Assembly: GCF_001277345.1 (NCBI RefSeq)
Contig: NZ_LIUT01000008.1
Span: 303,323 to 367,322 of the forward strand
Reading direction: 5' to 3'
Length of the DNA stretch: 64,000 bases
Source of the DNA: Paenibacillus solani
GTDB lineage: Bacteria; Bacillota; Bacilli; Paenibacillales; Paenibacillaceae
In this document: in pieces, positions 1-8,442 of the stretch
Position numbering within the stretch: position 1 is the stretch's first letter
Layout: each line of letters opens with the position of its first letter
Translations under genes and position numbers: made by a program
The notes under the pieces: model-generated
The model's input: only the letters and a program-made list of their open reading frames with translations
What the model was told of the DNA's origin: nothing
Database searches by the model: none

Positions 1-25
1 TCCTAAATTGAAGGGGGAACAGACC

Positions 26-829
26 TTGTTAAGCCAAAAATATGAACAATTACAGTCCATCCTTCGAGAAATGAAGTCCGTTGTTGTTGCATTCTCGGGA
101 GGTGTCGATAGCACATTTTTGTTAAAAGTAGCTGTCGATACGCTGGGTCCCGAGCATGTGCTTGCCGTTACGGCGGATTCCGAAACCTATCCCTCCACGG
201 AGCTGGAAGAGGCCAAAAGTCTGGCTGAGCTGATCGGTGCAAGGCATCAGGTGATCGAAACGTCCGAGCTGGCCATTCCAGGGTATGCGGAAAATACACA
301 AAACCGCTGTTATTTTTGCAAAAGCAGCTTGTTTGACCATTTAGTGCCCGTACTGCAGGAGCGATCCTTCAAAAATATTGTATACGGTGTCATCGCCGAT
401 GATATGAATGAGTTCCGTCCTGGCATGCAGGCGGCCAAAGAGCGGGGAATCCGCGGTCCGCTGTTGGAGGCGGAACTGTATAAAGAGGAAATTCGGGAGC
501 TGTCCAAAGGCTTGGGGCTGCCTACCTGGAATAAGCCGTCCTTTGCCTGCCTGTCTTCACGAATCGCTTATGGAGAACGGATCACGAAGGAGAAGCTGAC
601 CAAGGTTGAACAGGCAGAGGCTTATTTGAAGTCCCTCCACATCCGTCAGGTACGCGTGCGCACGCATCAGGAAACGGCAAGAATTGAAGTGGAGCCGGGT
701 GACATGCAGACCGTCCTGACACATCACGATAAGATTGCAAGCAAGCTGCAGGAATATGGATACAAGTACGTAACGCTGGATCTTACCGGCTATCAGAGCG
801 GCAGCATGAACAAGGTACTCTCGATATAA
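26..829 (+). CDS. larE: LarE, ATP-dependent sacrificial sulfur transferase for the nickel pincer cofactor
   Basis: LarE adenylates the carboxylates of the carboxylated nicotinate mononucleotide precursor and turns them into thiocarboxylates, the sulfur step of nickel-pincer-nucleotide synthesis. The PP-loop motif SGGVDS lies at about residues 24-29, a CxxC (RCYFCK) near residue 95, and a lone cysteine in PSFACLSSR near residue 175 matches the sacrificial cysteine of the Lactobacillus enzyme. The frame is open from TTG at 8, but the Shine-Dalgarno AAGGGGG (11-17) points to TTG at 26, giving 267 residues. It is the first gene of the lar cluster visible here. No larA is present, so the racemase or epimerase it serves is probably upstream of the window. 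Confidence 0.92.
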   Translation: MLSQKYEQLQSILREMKSVVVAFSGGVDSTFLLKVAVDTLGPEHVLAVTADSETYPSTELEEAKSLAELIGARHQVIETSELAIPGYAENTQNRCYFCKSSLFDHLVPVLQERSFKNIVYGVIADDMNEFRPGMQAAKERGIRGPLLEAELYKEEIRELSKGLGLPTWNKPSFACLSSRIAYGERITKEKLTKVEQAEAYLKSLHIRQVRVRTHQETARIEVEPGDMQTVLTHHDKIASKLQEYGYKYVTLDLTGYQSGSMNKVLSI

Positions 830-901
830 ATTTGCGTTAAAGATCTGTTAACGAAGCAATGGTAGTTTACATGAAATGCAAAGCAGAAGAGGAAGATGAA
901 C

Positions 902-1737
902 ATGTTAAGAGAGCTGGTCATTGGACTGGATATCGGAACGCGATGATTGCCGATGAGACGGGTTTACCTGACAGCATGCCGTTCGTGATTGGTGCGGCAG
1001 ACGGCCAGCTGTCGAACTTGGGCATTGGTGCGATCTTGCCGGGAGAAGTGGCCGTATCGGTAGGAACGAGCGGAGCCATCAGACAATTTACGAGACATAT
1101 CAAGGCGAGCGAGAATGAGGAAACCTTCTGTTATTCCTTTACGGAGGACACGGCCATTATCGGCGGACCCACGAATAACGGCGGGATTGTAGATTTGCTC
1201 GGCGATGATGGAGACTTTGGCGAATTTTTAAGCGCGGCAGATAGGGTGGAGCCAGGGGCAGAAGGCCTGCTGTTCCTTCCTTACGTGAACGGTGAACGGG
1301 CGCCGCTGTGGAATCCAAGGGCCAGAGGGAACTTTTTTGGCATCAGCATAACCCATACCAAGGCGCACTTTATTCGAGCGGTCCTGGAGGGCATTACCTT
1401 CAACCTGTATCAAATAGGCAAGGCTCTGGAAGCCATAGCCGGTGAGCCGAAGAAAATCTATGTCAATGGCGGTCTGTCCCGGTCAACTTGCTGGCTGCAG
1501 ATGATGGCGGATGTGTTCGGGGCGGAAGTCTGCGTGTCCGAGAATCATCATAGCGCTGCCTGGGGAGCGGCATGGACAGCATTGGTGGCTACTGGAAAAG
1601 CGGCCTCCTTCGAAGACATTAAACAGAACATCCCTTGGGGAGATACGATCGTTCCGAATCCGGAGAACAGAAAGCGTTATCAGGAAATCTACAGTAAATA
1701 TGAAGGCGTCGCCAAAACGATTGCAGGACTATTTTAA
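902..1737 (+). pseudogene. FGGY kinase (gluconokinase-like) with a large internal deletion
   Basis: From ATG at 902 (GGAAG box just upstream) the reading frame gives MLRELVIGLDIGT, a typical FGGY-kinase N-terminus, then hits TGA at 944. From about 941 a different frame carries a C-terminal kinase half of roughly 265 residues with the typical stretches VIGAADGQLSNLG, VGTSGAIR and YVNGGLSRS, ending at 1737. FGGY gluconokinases are about 500 residues, so roughly 220 codons between the first ATP-binding loop and the C-terminal domain are missing and the frame is shifted. The longer open frame from 859 is an accident of this fusion. It sits between larE and larB. Gluconokinase identity is by resemblance; another FGGY sugar kinase is possible. 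Confidence 0.8.
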
Positions 1738-1779
1738 TTTCATTTTCAATACCAGACTGATTTTTAGGGGATGAGAAAA

Positions 1780-2553
1780 GTGCTTGATAACATATTGGAG
1801 CAGGTTCGAACAGGCGCTTTGAGCGTCGCAGAAGCGAAAGAAAGATTGGCCACATATGAAGACCTCGGCTTCGCGAAGGTGGACTATCACCGCAAAAAAC
1901 GCCAAGGCTTTCCCGAGATCGTGTACGGGGAAGGCAAAACGGCTGCACATATCCTATCGATTGCACAATCATTGCAAGCCCGAAATCAGAGTGTTCTGGT
2001 CACGAGAATATCCAAAGAAAAGGCCGGGATCGTTCAAGAGACATGCCCAGAGTATCAATATGATGAGACGGCTCAGTTATTATTTTGGAAAAAAGAAGAC
2101 GGCGGAGAGGAAGCATTGCCCGGTTATATAGCTGTCATTGCAGCAGGCACCTCTGACCTGAGAGTTGCAGAGGAAGCGGCGGTTACGGCCGAAGTGCTGG
2201 GCAGCCAGGTGCGCCGTATTTATGATGTGGGGGTCGCGGGCATTCATCGTCTCCTGAGTCATGCGGAGGAAATTCAGCAAGCGACCGTGTCCGTTGTTGT
2301 GGCCGGTATGGAAGGGGCGCTCCCCAGCGTTGTTGGCGGACTGGTCTCCCATCCCGTGATTGCCGTTCCGACGAGTATTGGATATGGAGCGAGCTTCAAC
2401 GGTCTCTCGGCCCTGCTTACGATGCTGAATTCCTGTGCTTCTGGAATTAGTGTAGTGAATATCGATAATGGATTCGGCGGCGGGTATAACGCAGCACTCA
2501 TTCATCAGCTTGCACATAAAGGGGGAAACCGGATTGAAAATACTTTATCTTGA
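1780..2553 (+). CDS. larB: LarB, pyridinium-3,5-biscarboxylate mononucleotide synthase
   Basis: LarB carboxylates nicotinic acid adenine dinucleotide at C5 and releases AMP, the first step of nickel-pincer-nucleotide synthesis. The C-terminal half resembles the PurE (AIR carboxylase) fold, with glycine-rich stretches such as AAGTSDLRVAEEA and VPTSIGYGASFNG. The N-terminal helix LDNILEQVRTG is typical of the family. ATG at 1771 touches the AGGGG box (1766-1770), so GTG at 1780, nine bases after the box, is the better start (257 residues). Its last codons overlap the larC1 start at 2534, which suggests translational coupling. Confidence 0.9.
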   Translation: MLDNILEQVRTGALSVAEAKERLATYEDLGFAKVDYHRKKRQGFPEIVYGEGKTAAHILSIAQSLQARNQSVLVTRISKEKAGIVQETCPEYQYDETAQLLFWKKEDGGEEALPGYIAVIAAGTSDLRVAEEAAVTAEVLGSQVRRIYDVGVAGIHRLLSHAEEIQQATVSVVVAGMEGALPSVVGGLVSHPVIAVPTSIGYGASFNGLSALLTMLNSCASGISVVNIDNGFGGGYNAALIHQLAHKGGNRIENTLS

Positions 2554-3673
2554 TTGTTTCTCCGGCATTAGCGGAGATATGTTCATCGGTGCACTGATCG
2601 ATGCGGGTGCCGATCCATTCCGGCTGCAGGAAGAGCTGAAGAAGCTGCGAATTGAAGAAGAGTATGAGCTGACATGGAACAAGGTTGTGAAAAATGGGAT
2701 CACATCGACCAAATTCGATGTACTGCTGACAGGTGATGCGAGCCAGCATGACCATGCTCACCAGCACGATCACAGCCATGACCATGCGGAGCATGTGCAT
2801 GTACACGATCACAGCCATAGCCGCGATCATAGTCACCATCACGATCATAGTGGCAGCCATGATCATGCTGAGCATGTACACGTACATGGACACGGAGATG
2901 ATCAGAGCCACAGCCACGAACATAGCCATAACCATGAACATAGCCACCAGCACGATCACAGTGGCAGTCATAGCCATGCTAAGCATGAGCACGTGCACGA
3001 ACACGGAGATGCTCATAGCCACAGCCACGAGCATGCCGATCATTTGCACATACATGCTGATGGCCACGACCACAGTCACAGCCATGACAATGCGGATCAT
3101 GTGCACCCTCATGAACACGTTCATGATCACAGCCATGACCACCATCATGGGCATCACCATCATGATCACCGATCCTACAAGGACATTGTGAGGATGATCG
3201 AACACGCCGGGTTTGAACAGCCCATACAAGATATCGCGCTCCGGATATTTAAGAAAATCGGGGAAGCGGAAGGGCAGATTCATGGCGTCCCTTTGGAGAA
3301 GGTGCATTTTCATGAGGTAGGGGCCGTGGACTCCATTATCGATATTGTGGGTGCGGCGATTTTGATTCATCAGTTGGAAATCGACATGATCCAATCCTCG
3401 CCTGTACCGGTTGGTAAAGGGAAAATACGCATTGATCACGGCATATATCCTGTACCTGCGCCAGCCACACTTGAGATTCTAAGAGGAGCGCCCTTGGAGC
3501 AATCGGATATTCGTGGCGAGCTTACCACGCCTACGGGTGCAGCGATCGTCTCCGTGCTGGCTGAAGCATATGGCCCGATCCCTTCCATGCGGGTCCGTTC
3601 CATCGGCTACGGCGCAGGCACCAAGACCTTTGCCGAGCATCCAAATGTGCTGCGGGTTATCATCGGAGACTAA
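2534..3673 (+). CDS. larC1: LarC1, N-terminal part of the nickel insertion protein, with a large histidine-rich insert
   Basis: LarC is the CTP-dependent cyclometallase that inserts nickel into the pincer nucleotide. This part (379 residues from TTG 2534, with AAAGGGGG at 2518-2525) starts with YLDCFSGISGDMFIGAL, typical of LarC, and resumes after the insert with HGVPLEKVHFHEVGAVDS and the TTPTGAA motif. Between about residues 70 and 213 lies a stretch of some 145 residues with about 63 histidines, mostly HDHSH and EHVHVH repeats, presumably binding or storing nickel. It starts inside the end of larB and stops at TAA 3671-3673 before the C-terminal domain, which is encoded separately downstream. 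Confidence 0.88.
   Translation: MKILYLDCFSGISGDMFIGALIDAGADPFRLQEELKKLRIEEEYELTWNKVVKNGITSTKFDVLLTGDASQHDHAHQHDHSHDHAEHVHVHDHSHSRDHSHHHDHSGSHDHAEHVHVHGHGDDQSHSHEHSHNHEHSHQHDHSGSHSHAKHEHVHEHGDAHSHSHEHADHLHIHADGHDHSHSHDNADHVHPHEHVHDHSHDHHHGHHHHDHRSYKDIVRMIEHAGFEQPIQDIALRIFKKIGEAEGQIHGVPLEKVHFHEVGAVDSIIDIVGAAILIHQLEIDMIQSSPVPVGKGKIRIDHGIYPVPAPATLEILRGAPLEQSDIRGELTTPTGAAIVSVLAEAYGPIPSMRVRSIGYGAGTKTFAEHPNVLRVIIGD
2740..3172 (+). repeat. Imperfect tandem CAY-rich repeats encoding the His-rich LarC1 insert
   Basis: Repeated CAT/CAC codons alternate with GAT, AGC and GAG in imperfect units, for example units reading HDHSGSH (twice) and AEHVHVH (twice). Such repeats can expand or contract by slippage. 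The reverse strand is therefore open and Met/Val-rich, which creates long spurious antisense frames. Confidence 0.85.
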
Positions 3674-3709
3674 CCCGCGAAATTAGCACCAGAAGATCGG
3701 AAGGAGCAT

Positions 3710-3754
3710 ATGAAGCAGAACTTCCAAAGGAGAGATGCGCATGAGTGCGAATAA
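3710..3754 (+). CDS. Possible 14-codon minicistron overlapping the larC2 start
   Basis: AAGGAG (3701-3706) precedes ATG 3710, which opens a frame MKQNFQRRDAHECE ending at TAA 3752, in the larC1 frame and just past the larC2 start. It contains the larC2 Shine-Dalgarno. It could couple larC2 translation to larC1, or be chance. There is no homology evidence. Confidence 0.3.
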   Translation: MKQNFQRRDAHECE

Positions 3755-4211
3755 GCCCCCGAATCATGAACATATCGACCATGACATGGTCAAAATGGAA
3801 GTGAACTTCGATGACATTCCCGGCGAATGGCTCGGATACGTCATGGACCTGCTGTTTGAAAGCGGAGCGAATGATGTATACTACACACCGATTTACATGA
3901 AGAAGAACAGACCGGGAACACTGCTTCAGCTGCTCTGCTCCAAGGATCGTGTGGATAAGATGAAGGATATCCTCTTCCGCGAGACCACGACGCTGGGCGT
4001 GCGGTATTACCCTTTGACCGTGCACCGTTTGGAAAGAACGTTTGAGAAGGTGTCAACCGAATGGGGAGAAGTCACGGTTAAAAGAGGAACGCATGATGGG
4101 CAGAACGTACAGTGGGCACCGGAGTTTGAAGAGTGCCGGCAGATCGCCGAGAAGCATGGCATTCCCTTGAAGAGGGTATACGAGCAGGTATGGGCGGCTC
4201 TTGGAAGGTAA
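3741..4211 (+). CDS. larC2: LarC2, C-terminal part of the nickel insertion protein
   Basis: This is the C-terminal LarC domain (156 residues), with the typical opening VKMEVNFDDIPGEWLGYVMDLL and later VKRG and EFEECRQIAEKHG. AAAGGAG at 3726-3732 is 8 nt from ATG 3741; the ATG at 3735 is too close to it. In Lactobacillus LarC1 and LarC2 are joined by a programmed ribosomal frameshift. Here larC2 lies +1 relative to larC1, and its frame has TAG at 3684 in the gap, so a simple end-of-larC1 frameshift cannot join them. Two separate polypeptides are expected. It ends 13 bp from the convergent gene at 4225. Confidence 0.85.
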   Translation: MSANKPPNHEHIDHDMVKMEVNFDDIPGEWLGYVMDLLFESGANDVYYTPIYMKKNRPGTLLQLLCSKDRVDKMKDILFRETTTLGVRYYPLTVHRLERTFEKVSTEWGEVTVKRGTHDGQNVQWAPEFEECRQIAEKHGIPLKRVYEQVWAALGR

Positions 4212-4224
4212 TCGTGGAATCATA

Positions 4225-4821
4225 TTACTCATGAATTTGTTTCGCAATATCCATTAATTGATCAAGTGTGGCTGTTGAGGAAGCTACAGTGAAGAGATGA
4301 TCGTTGGAAATGAGATGTACCACTTTTCTAAATTCGCCATCTACGTATAGAGTCGTGAAACCATTAATTTCTGTAAGTTCAACAGTCTCAAGATAGCTAT
4401 TCTTTAAACTCTCAATAACTGCCGAAATATCCTTTCTCGTATCAGTTTGACTTACACGAATTTGATCTCCGTCTGCAGTCGTAAATAAGGATCTAAGATG
4501 AAGTCCATACTCTCTCTGTATTGCTTGAAAATTGTTCAGAGTTAATTCAGAGGATTGAAGTGATAACTTGTCTTCTGGAAGCGGGATATGTATATCCGCT
4601 GCCGGAATATCAATAATATCAACCAACCCTTCAGGCGGCACCCCAGGGCCAACTGTTGTTTCCTGTTTAATTTCAATCGTTTGCTCTGTGGTTTGAAACA
4701 TTTCAACAGTAGAATTTTGTACTTCTTGTTCTACTTCAGCAGCATATGAATAATATGCAAAACCACCGCCGCCAAGGATAAGCAAACTAGATAAGGCTAC
4801 AATAGCCACTTGTTTCTTCAT
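4225..4821 (-). CDS. Secreted protein of unknown function, DUF4367-like C-terminus
   Basis: A 198-residue protein that starts MKKQVAIVALSSLL with a hydrophobic signal or anchor segment (about residues 5-28), followed by an acidic, Gln-rich linker and a globular C-terminal part ending with a stretch like SNDHLFTVASSTATLDQLM. That ending resembles DUF4367/LolA-like domains of Firmicutes envelope proteins. The start at 4821 is set by AAAGGAGG about seven bases upstream; the longer frame to 4875 lacks a ribosome site. Convergent with larC2. Function unknown. Confidence 0.7.
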   Translation of the reverse strand: MKKQVAIVALSSLLILGGGGFAYYSYAAEVEQEVQNSTVEMFQTTEQTIEIKQETTVGPGVPPEGLVDIIDIPAADIHIPLPEDKLSLQSSELTLNNFQAIQREYGLHLRSLFTTADGDQIRVSQTDTRKDISAVIESLKNSYLETVELTEINGFTTLYVDGEFRKVVHLISNDHLFTVASSTATLDQLMDIAKQIHE

Positions 4822-4998
4822 AGTTAATCCTCCTTTAATAGACTCTTCCAGTTTCTCATAAGATATAAACACCAAAAAAACTAAAAAGTTGGTAATTATT
4901 CGGGGTTTTTATGAATTTATCCAATCTACATAAAGTATCGTTAGGATATACTCTGTTTCCTTCTATTTTCTGGTAACAGTATATGACAAATACGCGAA

Positions 4999-5032
4999 GA
5001 AACCCTGATCCTTTTGAAAAGGACAGGGTTTC
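4999..5032. terminator. Long hairpin, possible terminator
   Basis: GAAACCCTG and TCCTTTT pair with AAAAGGA and CAGGGTTTC, forming a 34-nt near-perfect hairpin with no good U-tract. It lies upstream of the minus-strand gene at 4821 and may belong to a plus-strand transcript or protect an RNA end. Confidence 0.45.
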
Positions 5033-5044
5033 TCGACAATCTGA

Positions 5045-5066
5045 GACCCTTCGCAGAAGGGTCTTT
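5045..5066 (+). terminator. Intrinsic terminator-like hairpin
   Basis: GACCCTT and AAGGGTC pair around CGCAG and are followed by TTTT on the plus strand. It stands directly after the 4999-5032 hairpin. The rest of 4822-5240 holds no gene I can support. Confidence 0.5.
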
Positions 5067-5240
5067 TGCTGTAGGAGTTTCCGAGGTGGCGCATGGTTAA
5101 TGAAACGGACGGTCTTGGTTTGGCTTCGTTTGGTTAACTTCTTTTTTTCTAAAGCTATATGCAGTATAGCAAGAGCAAAGGGCTATAAAATGAATAGCTT
5201 ATAACTTGAGTTACTCTATGTATCTTAGATCAGATCACAC

Positions 5241-5911
5241 TTACAATACCCCGTTCATTCCACCAAATATCCGGCCGAGAACATTAAAGTACACCATGAT
5301 TATAGACAGGATAATAGCCATCGGTACAATACTGAGAAGTCTCCTCCGCTTGTTCGGAAGAAGTATCAGCAAGACAACGATCATAAGCAGATATATTCCC
5401 ATAAGCCATGGTATTAGTAATGATGGTGAACAGGCAAGTAAGCGTTACGCAGTCCAAATCCTTCTACCATCAATACGGTGACGGGAAGAGCAGAAATGAT
5501 ATTAGCCAACCATCCATTCCCACACGCATACCACATGATATAAGCACAAACAGGAGATACAACCGCCAATATACCCCAGAATAAAATGGCCTTTCCCGGA
5601 AAAAAATGCAGCACAAACGTGGTGTAAACATAATAAACGGTAAGCATCGACCCAAAAAAAGCAAAGATTCTGATAGCCGCTAATTGAGGCGAATAGCTGT
5701 AAACGGATAGAAGTGTGGCCACAAATATCCATATACCCAGACGATCGCCGACATCCGTAAAGATAGGGTTCACAGCTGGAGTATCCACAAGCTTTGCTGC
5801 TATACCTAAAATTATTCCGATAGTTATTGCAGTCACTATGGACAAGATTTTTTGTTTAATGGTGGCTTCGCTCGGAACTCTGACTTGAATCAACTTATTA
5901 GATATTTCCAT
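5241..5911 (-). pseudogene. Frameshifted membrane protein (DUF6518-like)
   Basis: The first part (5911 down to 5414, 165 residues) encodes about five hydrophobic segments, including FPGKAILFWGILAVVSP, and stops with VHHHY. In a second frame of the same strand, from about 5430 down to TAA at 5241-5243, the translation continues with SLLIPWLMGIYLLMIVVLLI, a basic turn NKRRR and one more hydrophobic helix, exactly what is missing from the C-terminus. A single indel near 5420-5470 therefore breaks a membrane protein of about 220 residues. Resemblance to DUF6518 is from memory of the family pattern. A sequencing error would give the same picture. Confidence 0.65.
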
Positions 5912-5981
5912 AATATCCTCCCGTTTTAGGTTTTGGAATGCAGGAAGCGGGGGGCCAGTATCTTCCCTGGAAAACCAAAAG

Positions 5982-6009
5982 CCCCTACCGCCAATCTCGC
6001 GGGAGGGGG
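5982..6009 (-). terminator. Terminator of the gene at 6060-6770
   Basis: On the minus strand CCCCTCCCGC pairs with GCGGTAGGGG, followed by CTTTTGGTTTT, just downstream of the stop codon of the anchored protein gene. Confidence 0.6.
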
Positions 6010-6059
6010 ACCCATAGGCGATTCAGTTAGAGCTCTGAGTCTTCCTCTAGTGGAGGGTT

Positions 6060-6770
6060 CTAGTTTTCTCTCGTCCATTCCGTAGCACCAAAGGCTTCTT
6101 TGGAACCGGGAATCTGAAGGGTATTCTCATCAATGACAATCTCGAATACATAGCTCTCGTCACTTGGACGGGTATTTTTATAGCCTGAATCGAGTTTAAT
6201 AGTCCATTTCTCGTATTGTACTTTCAACCGTGTGCTGCTGCTAAACGAATACGTTCCCGCAAATTCATTGTAATCGTTCGGAGCATGATAATTTCCTCTT
6301 GTAAATGTGCCATCACGAAAAAATTCGAAGCGCAGATTCGGATTATTCACAGCTACCCATCTGCCCATGAGGAGTGTGCTCGGGTCCTGGACTGCATTTG
6401 TAGCAGGCGTAGGCTCTACCGAAGCCGACTCAGAAGGTGGTGTACTCACTTCTATAGTTGCACTTGGAACCGACGGTGGCTCTACCTCTTCAGCTTCTTC
6501 AGATTTTGTGCTCGATGGGATTTTTGCTGGCTTCGTAGGCTTGGAGTTGACAGGCTCAGGAGCTGTCACCGGCTTTGAAGGCGTTTCCGATTCATCTTGT
6601 TGATCAGCGGAATTGTCTTTGTTAGGCGTTTCGGTTGAAGATGTCGCTGCAAGCGGCTTGTCATTCGTCTTTAGCAGATCCGGCTCAGCCAGTAGTATGT
6701 ATACGACAACCCCCGTAAATAATACAGCGAATATGGATATGGTGATGGCAAAAACCTTTAATACTCTCAT
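6060..6770 (-). CDS. Membrane-anchored extracellular protein with Ser/Pro/Glu-rich stalk
   Basis: A 236-residue protein with one N-terminal transmembrane helix (about residues 7-28), a long low-complexity stalk rich in Ser, Thr, Pro, Glu and Lys (about 32-130), and a C-terminal domain of about 105 residues beginning DPSTLLMGRWVAV with aromatic beta-strand patterns (FRDGTF, FAGTYSFS). The layout suggests a small beta-barrel domain displayed outside the membrane. No family is recognised with confidence and there is no operon partner. Confidence 0.65.
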   Translation of the reverse strand: MRVLKVFAITISIFAVLFTGVVVYILLAEPDLLKTNDKPLAATSSTETPNKDNSADQQDESETPSKPVTAPEPVNSKPTKPAKIPSSTKSEEAEEVEPPSVPSATIEVSTPPSESASVEPTPATNAVQDPSTLLMGRWVAVNNPNLRFEFFRDGTFTRGNYHAPNDYNEFAGTYSFSSSTRLKVQYEKWTIKLDSGYKNTRPSDESYVFEIVIDENTLQIPGSKEAFGATEWTREN

Positions 6771-6860
6771 CCGACACCTCTACTTGATGTAATTATTACC
6801 AATCTGAATGCCACAATAAATATTATCACTAGAGAGTCGGATCTTCAATGCTAACTGACT

Positions 6861-7241
6861 TTAAGACTGAAGCCATTCCAGAAACTCAAGCCGATTTCCA
6901 AAGGGGTCGTTTATATAGAAACGACGAACTCCTTCATCCGCTCTTGCTTCGTCATCGGTAACTTGAATATCCTGTTGTTGTAGGTAATCACGAAGCTCAT
7001 CCAAGTTCTGTACGTGGAATGCCGGGTGGGCTTTGGTAGCAGGAACGAAATCGGGCTGGACTCCAATATGTACCTGATGCGTCCCGCATAGGAACCATAC
7101 GCCACCGCGTTTCTTGAGAATCTCAGGCTTCGGAATCTCCGTCCAACCCAATAGATGATGGTAAAAATGTCGTGCTTCTGTTTCACAGCCCTCCGGAGCT
7201 GCCAGTTGAACATGATCCAGACCATAGAAATGAAAAGCCAT
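6861..7241 (-). CDS. VOC-family (glyoxalase/bleomycin resistance/dioxygenase-like) protein
   Basis: A 126-residue single VOC domain made of two beta-alpha-beta-beta-beta modules. His in YGLDHVQLAAP near residue 9, His in KAHPAFHVQ and Glu in NRLEFLEW near the end are the usual metal-ligand positions. Proteins of this size act as dimers on varied substrates (methylglyoxal adducts, antibiotics, aromatics), and nothing here fixes the substrate. Single-gene unit. Confidence 0.8.
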   Translation of the reverse strand: MAFHFYGLDHVQLAAPEGCETEARHFYHHLLGWTEIPKPEILKKRGGVWFLCGTHQVHIGVQPDFVPATKAHPAFHVQNLDELRDYLQQQDIQVTDDEARADEGVRRFYINDPFGNRLEFLEWLQS

Positions 7242-7438
7242 TGGTTCTTCTCCTCCTTGGCGGTTTCAACTAGTGAAACTACGTTTCGCTACATGATCCC
7301 ATTTTATAGGAGGTTTCCCTGAAAGTCTAGCGTTATATATTCGCCAACCTGCCGCAACACCATGAGGGAAGAGGGTGAATAGAATGTCTGCCTTGCGAAT
7401 GGCGCCGCCAATTGATCGATATTTGCAGTCAACACAAA

Positions 7439-7470
7439 AAGGAGTGAACGCTTCCTGCGTTCACTCCTTA
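7439..7470 (-). terminator. Terminator of the nucleoside salvage operon
   Basis: AAGGAGTGAACG pairs with CGTTCACTCCTT around a 6-nt loop and is followed on the minus strand by TTTTTG. It lies 10 bp after the stop codon of the last operon gene. Confidence 0.85.
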
Positions 7471-7479
7471 TGCTGTCGC

Positions 7480-8415
7480 TTATATCATCAGCGTTTGCAT
7501 AAAATGCTCCTCGAACCGCTTCGCATCGACACCAATGCACACATTGACATTCGGCTGATTGGTACAACGCGGCCGCAGATCAGCGATGGTTCTGCCATAC
7601 GAATGGATGCCTTCCAGATCGACCTGGAGCACCATCGGCTGAACCTTGACCAGGCTGGGATCAATCGCTACCGCTACTGCCAAAGGATCATGCAGGGCAC
7701 AGCTTGCAGGGTCGCGATAGGCTTGCCGGTAGCCTTCGATATAATAAGAGGTCATATCGGCCAAAAAGCGGGTGAAATCCGTATCCAGCTCTCTCCAGCG
7801 CTGAATATCCTCCAGCCTGAGCTTGGTCTGCAAGGTTACATCCAGTCCAACCAGCGTGATTGGAGCACCGGATTGGAAGACAAGCTGAGCCGCTTCCGGG
7901 TCGGAATAGATATTCGCTTCCGCATGCATCCGGCGGTTGCCCGCCACGCCCACAGCTCCGCCCATCACGATGACTTGCCGCACGAGTGACACAATCTCCG
8001 GCGCTTGCAGTATGGCAGCGGCCAGATTGGTTAAGGGACCAACGCAGATCAGCGTAACCTGCTTCGGATATCGTCTGATCTGATCCACCATAAAGGCCGC
8101 CGCTCGTGTGGATACAGGCTTGCCTGCGGGATCGGGGAAAGTCAGGTTGCCGAGACCATTCTCGCCATGAAACTGGGTAGGGTAAGTCTTCATGGAAGGA
8201 TGGAATAACGGGGCGGCTTCCCCCATGGCAACCGGAACCCCGGTTGCTCCTAGCTGCTGCAGGACATGGAGTGTATTGCGCGTCGCATGATCTACCGATA
8301 CGTTTCCGAAGCAGGTCGTAATCCCGATAACATCCAGCTCCGGGGACCGAACTGCATAGGCAATCGCCAGCGCATCGTCAATTCCTGTATCCACATCCAA
8401 TAATATGGGGTTCAT
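7480..8415 (-). CDS. Inosine-uridine-preferring nucleoside hydrolase (second copy)
   Basis: A 311-residue nucleoside hydrolase that splits ribonucleosides to base and ribose. The calcium-binding N-terminal motif DVDTGIDDALAIAYA and the C-terminal catalytic block SCALHDPLAVAVAID are both present, as is NIYSDPEAAQLVF. Last gene of the minus-strand operon, 27 bp after its paralogue. The two share about the same length but are clearly diverged, so they may split purine and pyrimidine nucleosides. Confidence 0.9.
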   Translation of the reverse strand: MNPILLDVDTGIDDALAIAYAVRSPELDVIGITTCFGNVSVDHATRNTLHVLQQLGATGVPVAMGEAAPLFHPSMKTYPTQFHGENGLGNLTFPDPAGKPVSTRAAAFMVDQIRRYPKQVTLICVGPLTNLAAAILQAPEIVSLVRQVIVMGGAVGVAGNRRMHAEANIYSDPEAAQLVFQSGAPITLVGLDVTLQTKLRLEDIQRWRELDTDFTRFLADMTSYYIEGYRQAYRDPASCALHDPLAVAVAIDPSLVKVQPMVLQVDLEGIHSYGRTIADLRPRCTNQPNVNVCIGVDAKRFEEHFMQTLMI

Positions 8416-8442
8416 TAATGATGCTCCTCCTTCTCTGACGGG

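Noticed and set aside
859..901. Start of the kinase remnant at 859
   Set aside because: The residues before 902 are not kinase-like; the frame is open only because of the deletion junction.
2740..3172. Repeat array that could be mistaken for CRISPR
   Set aside because: Units are imperfect, without constant spacing or unique spacers, and they encode the His-rich LarC1 insert.
2498..3439. Long minus-strand frame and shorter plus-strand frame inside larC1, Met/Val/Ile-rich
   Set aside because: They are shadows of the CAY-rich histidine repeats; no ribosome site and no family resemblance.
5206..5481. 91-codon plus-strand frame
   Set aside because: Antisense to the frameshifted membrane protein whose helices continue through this region.
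7375..7989. 204-codon plus-strand frame
   Set aside because: Antisense to the nucleoside hydrolase, which has full catalytic motifs; no ribosome site.
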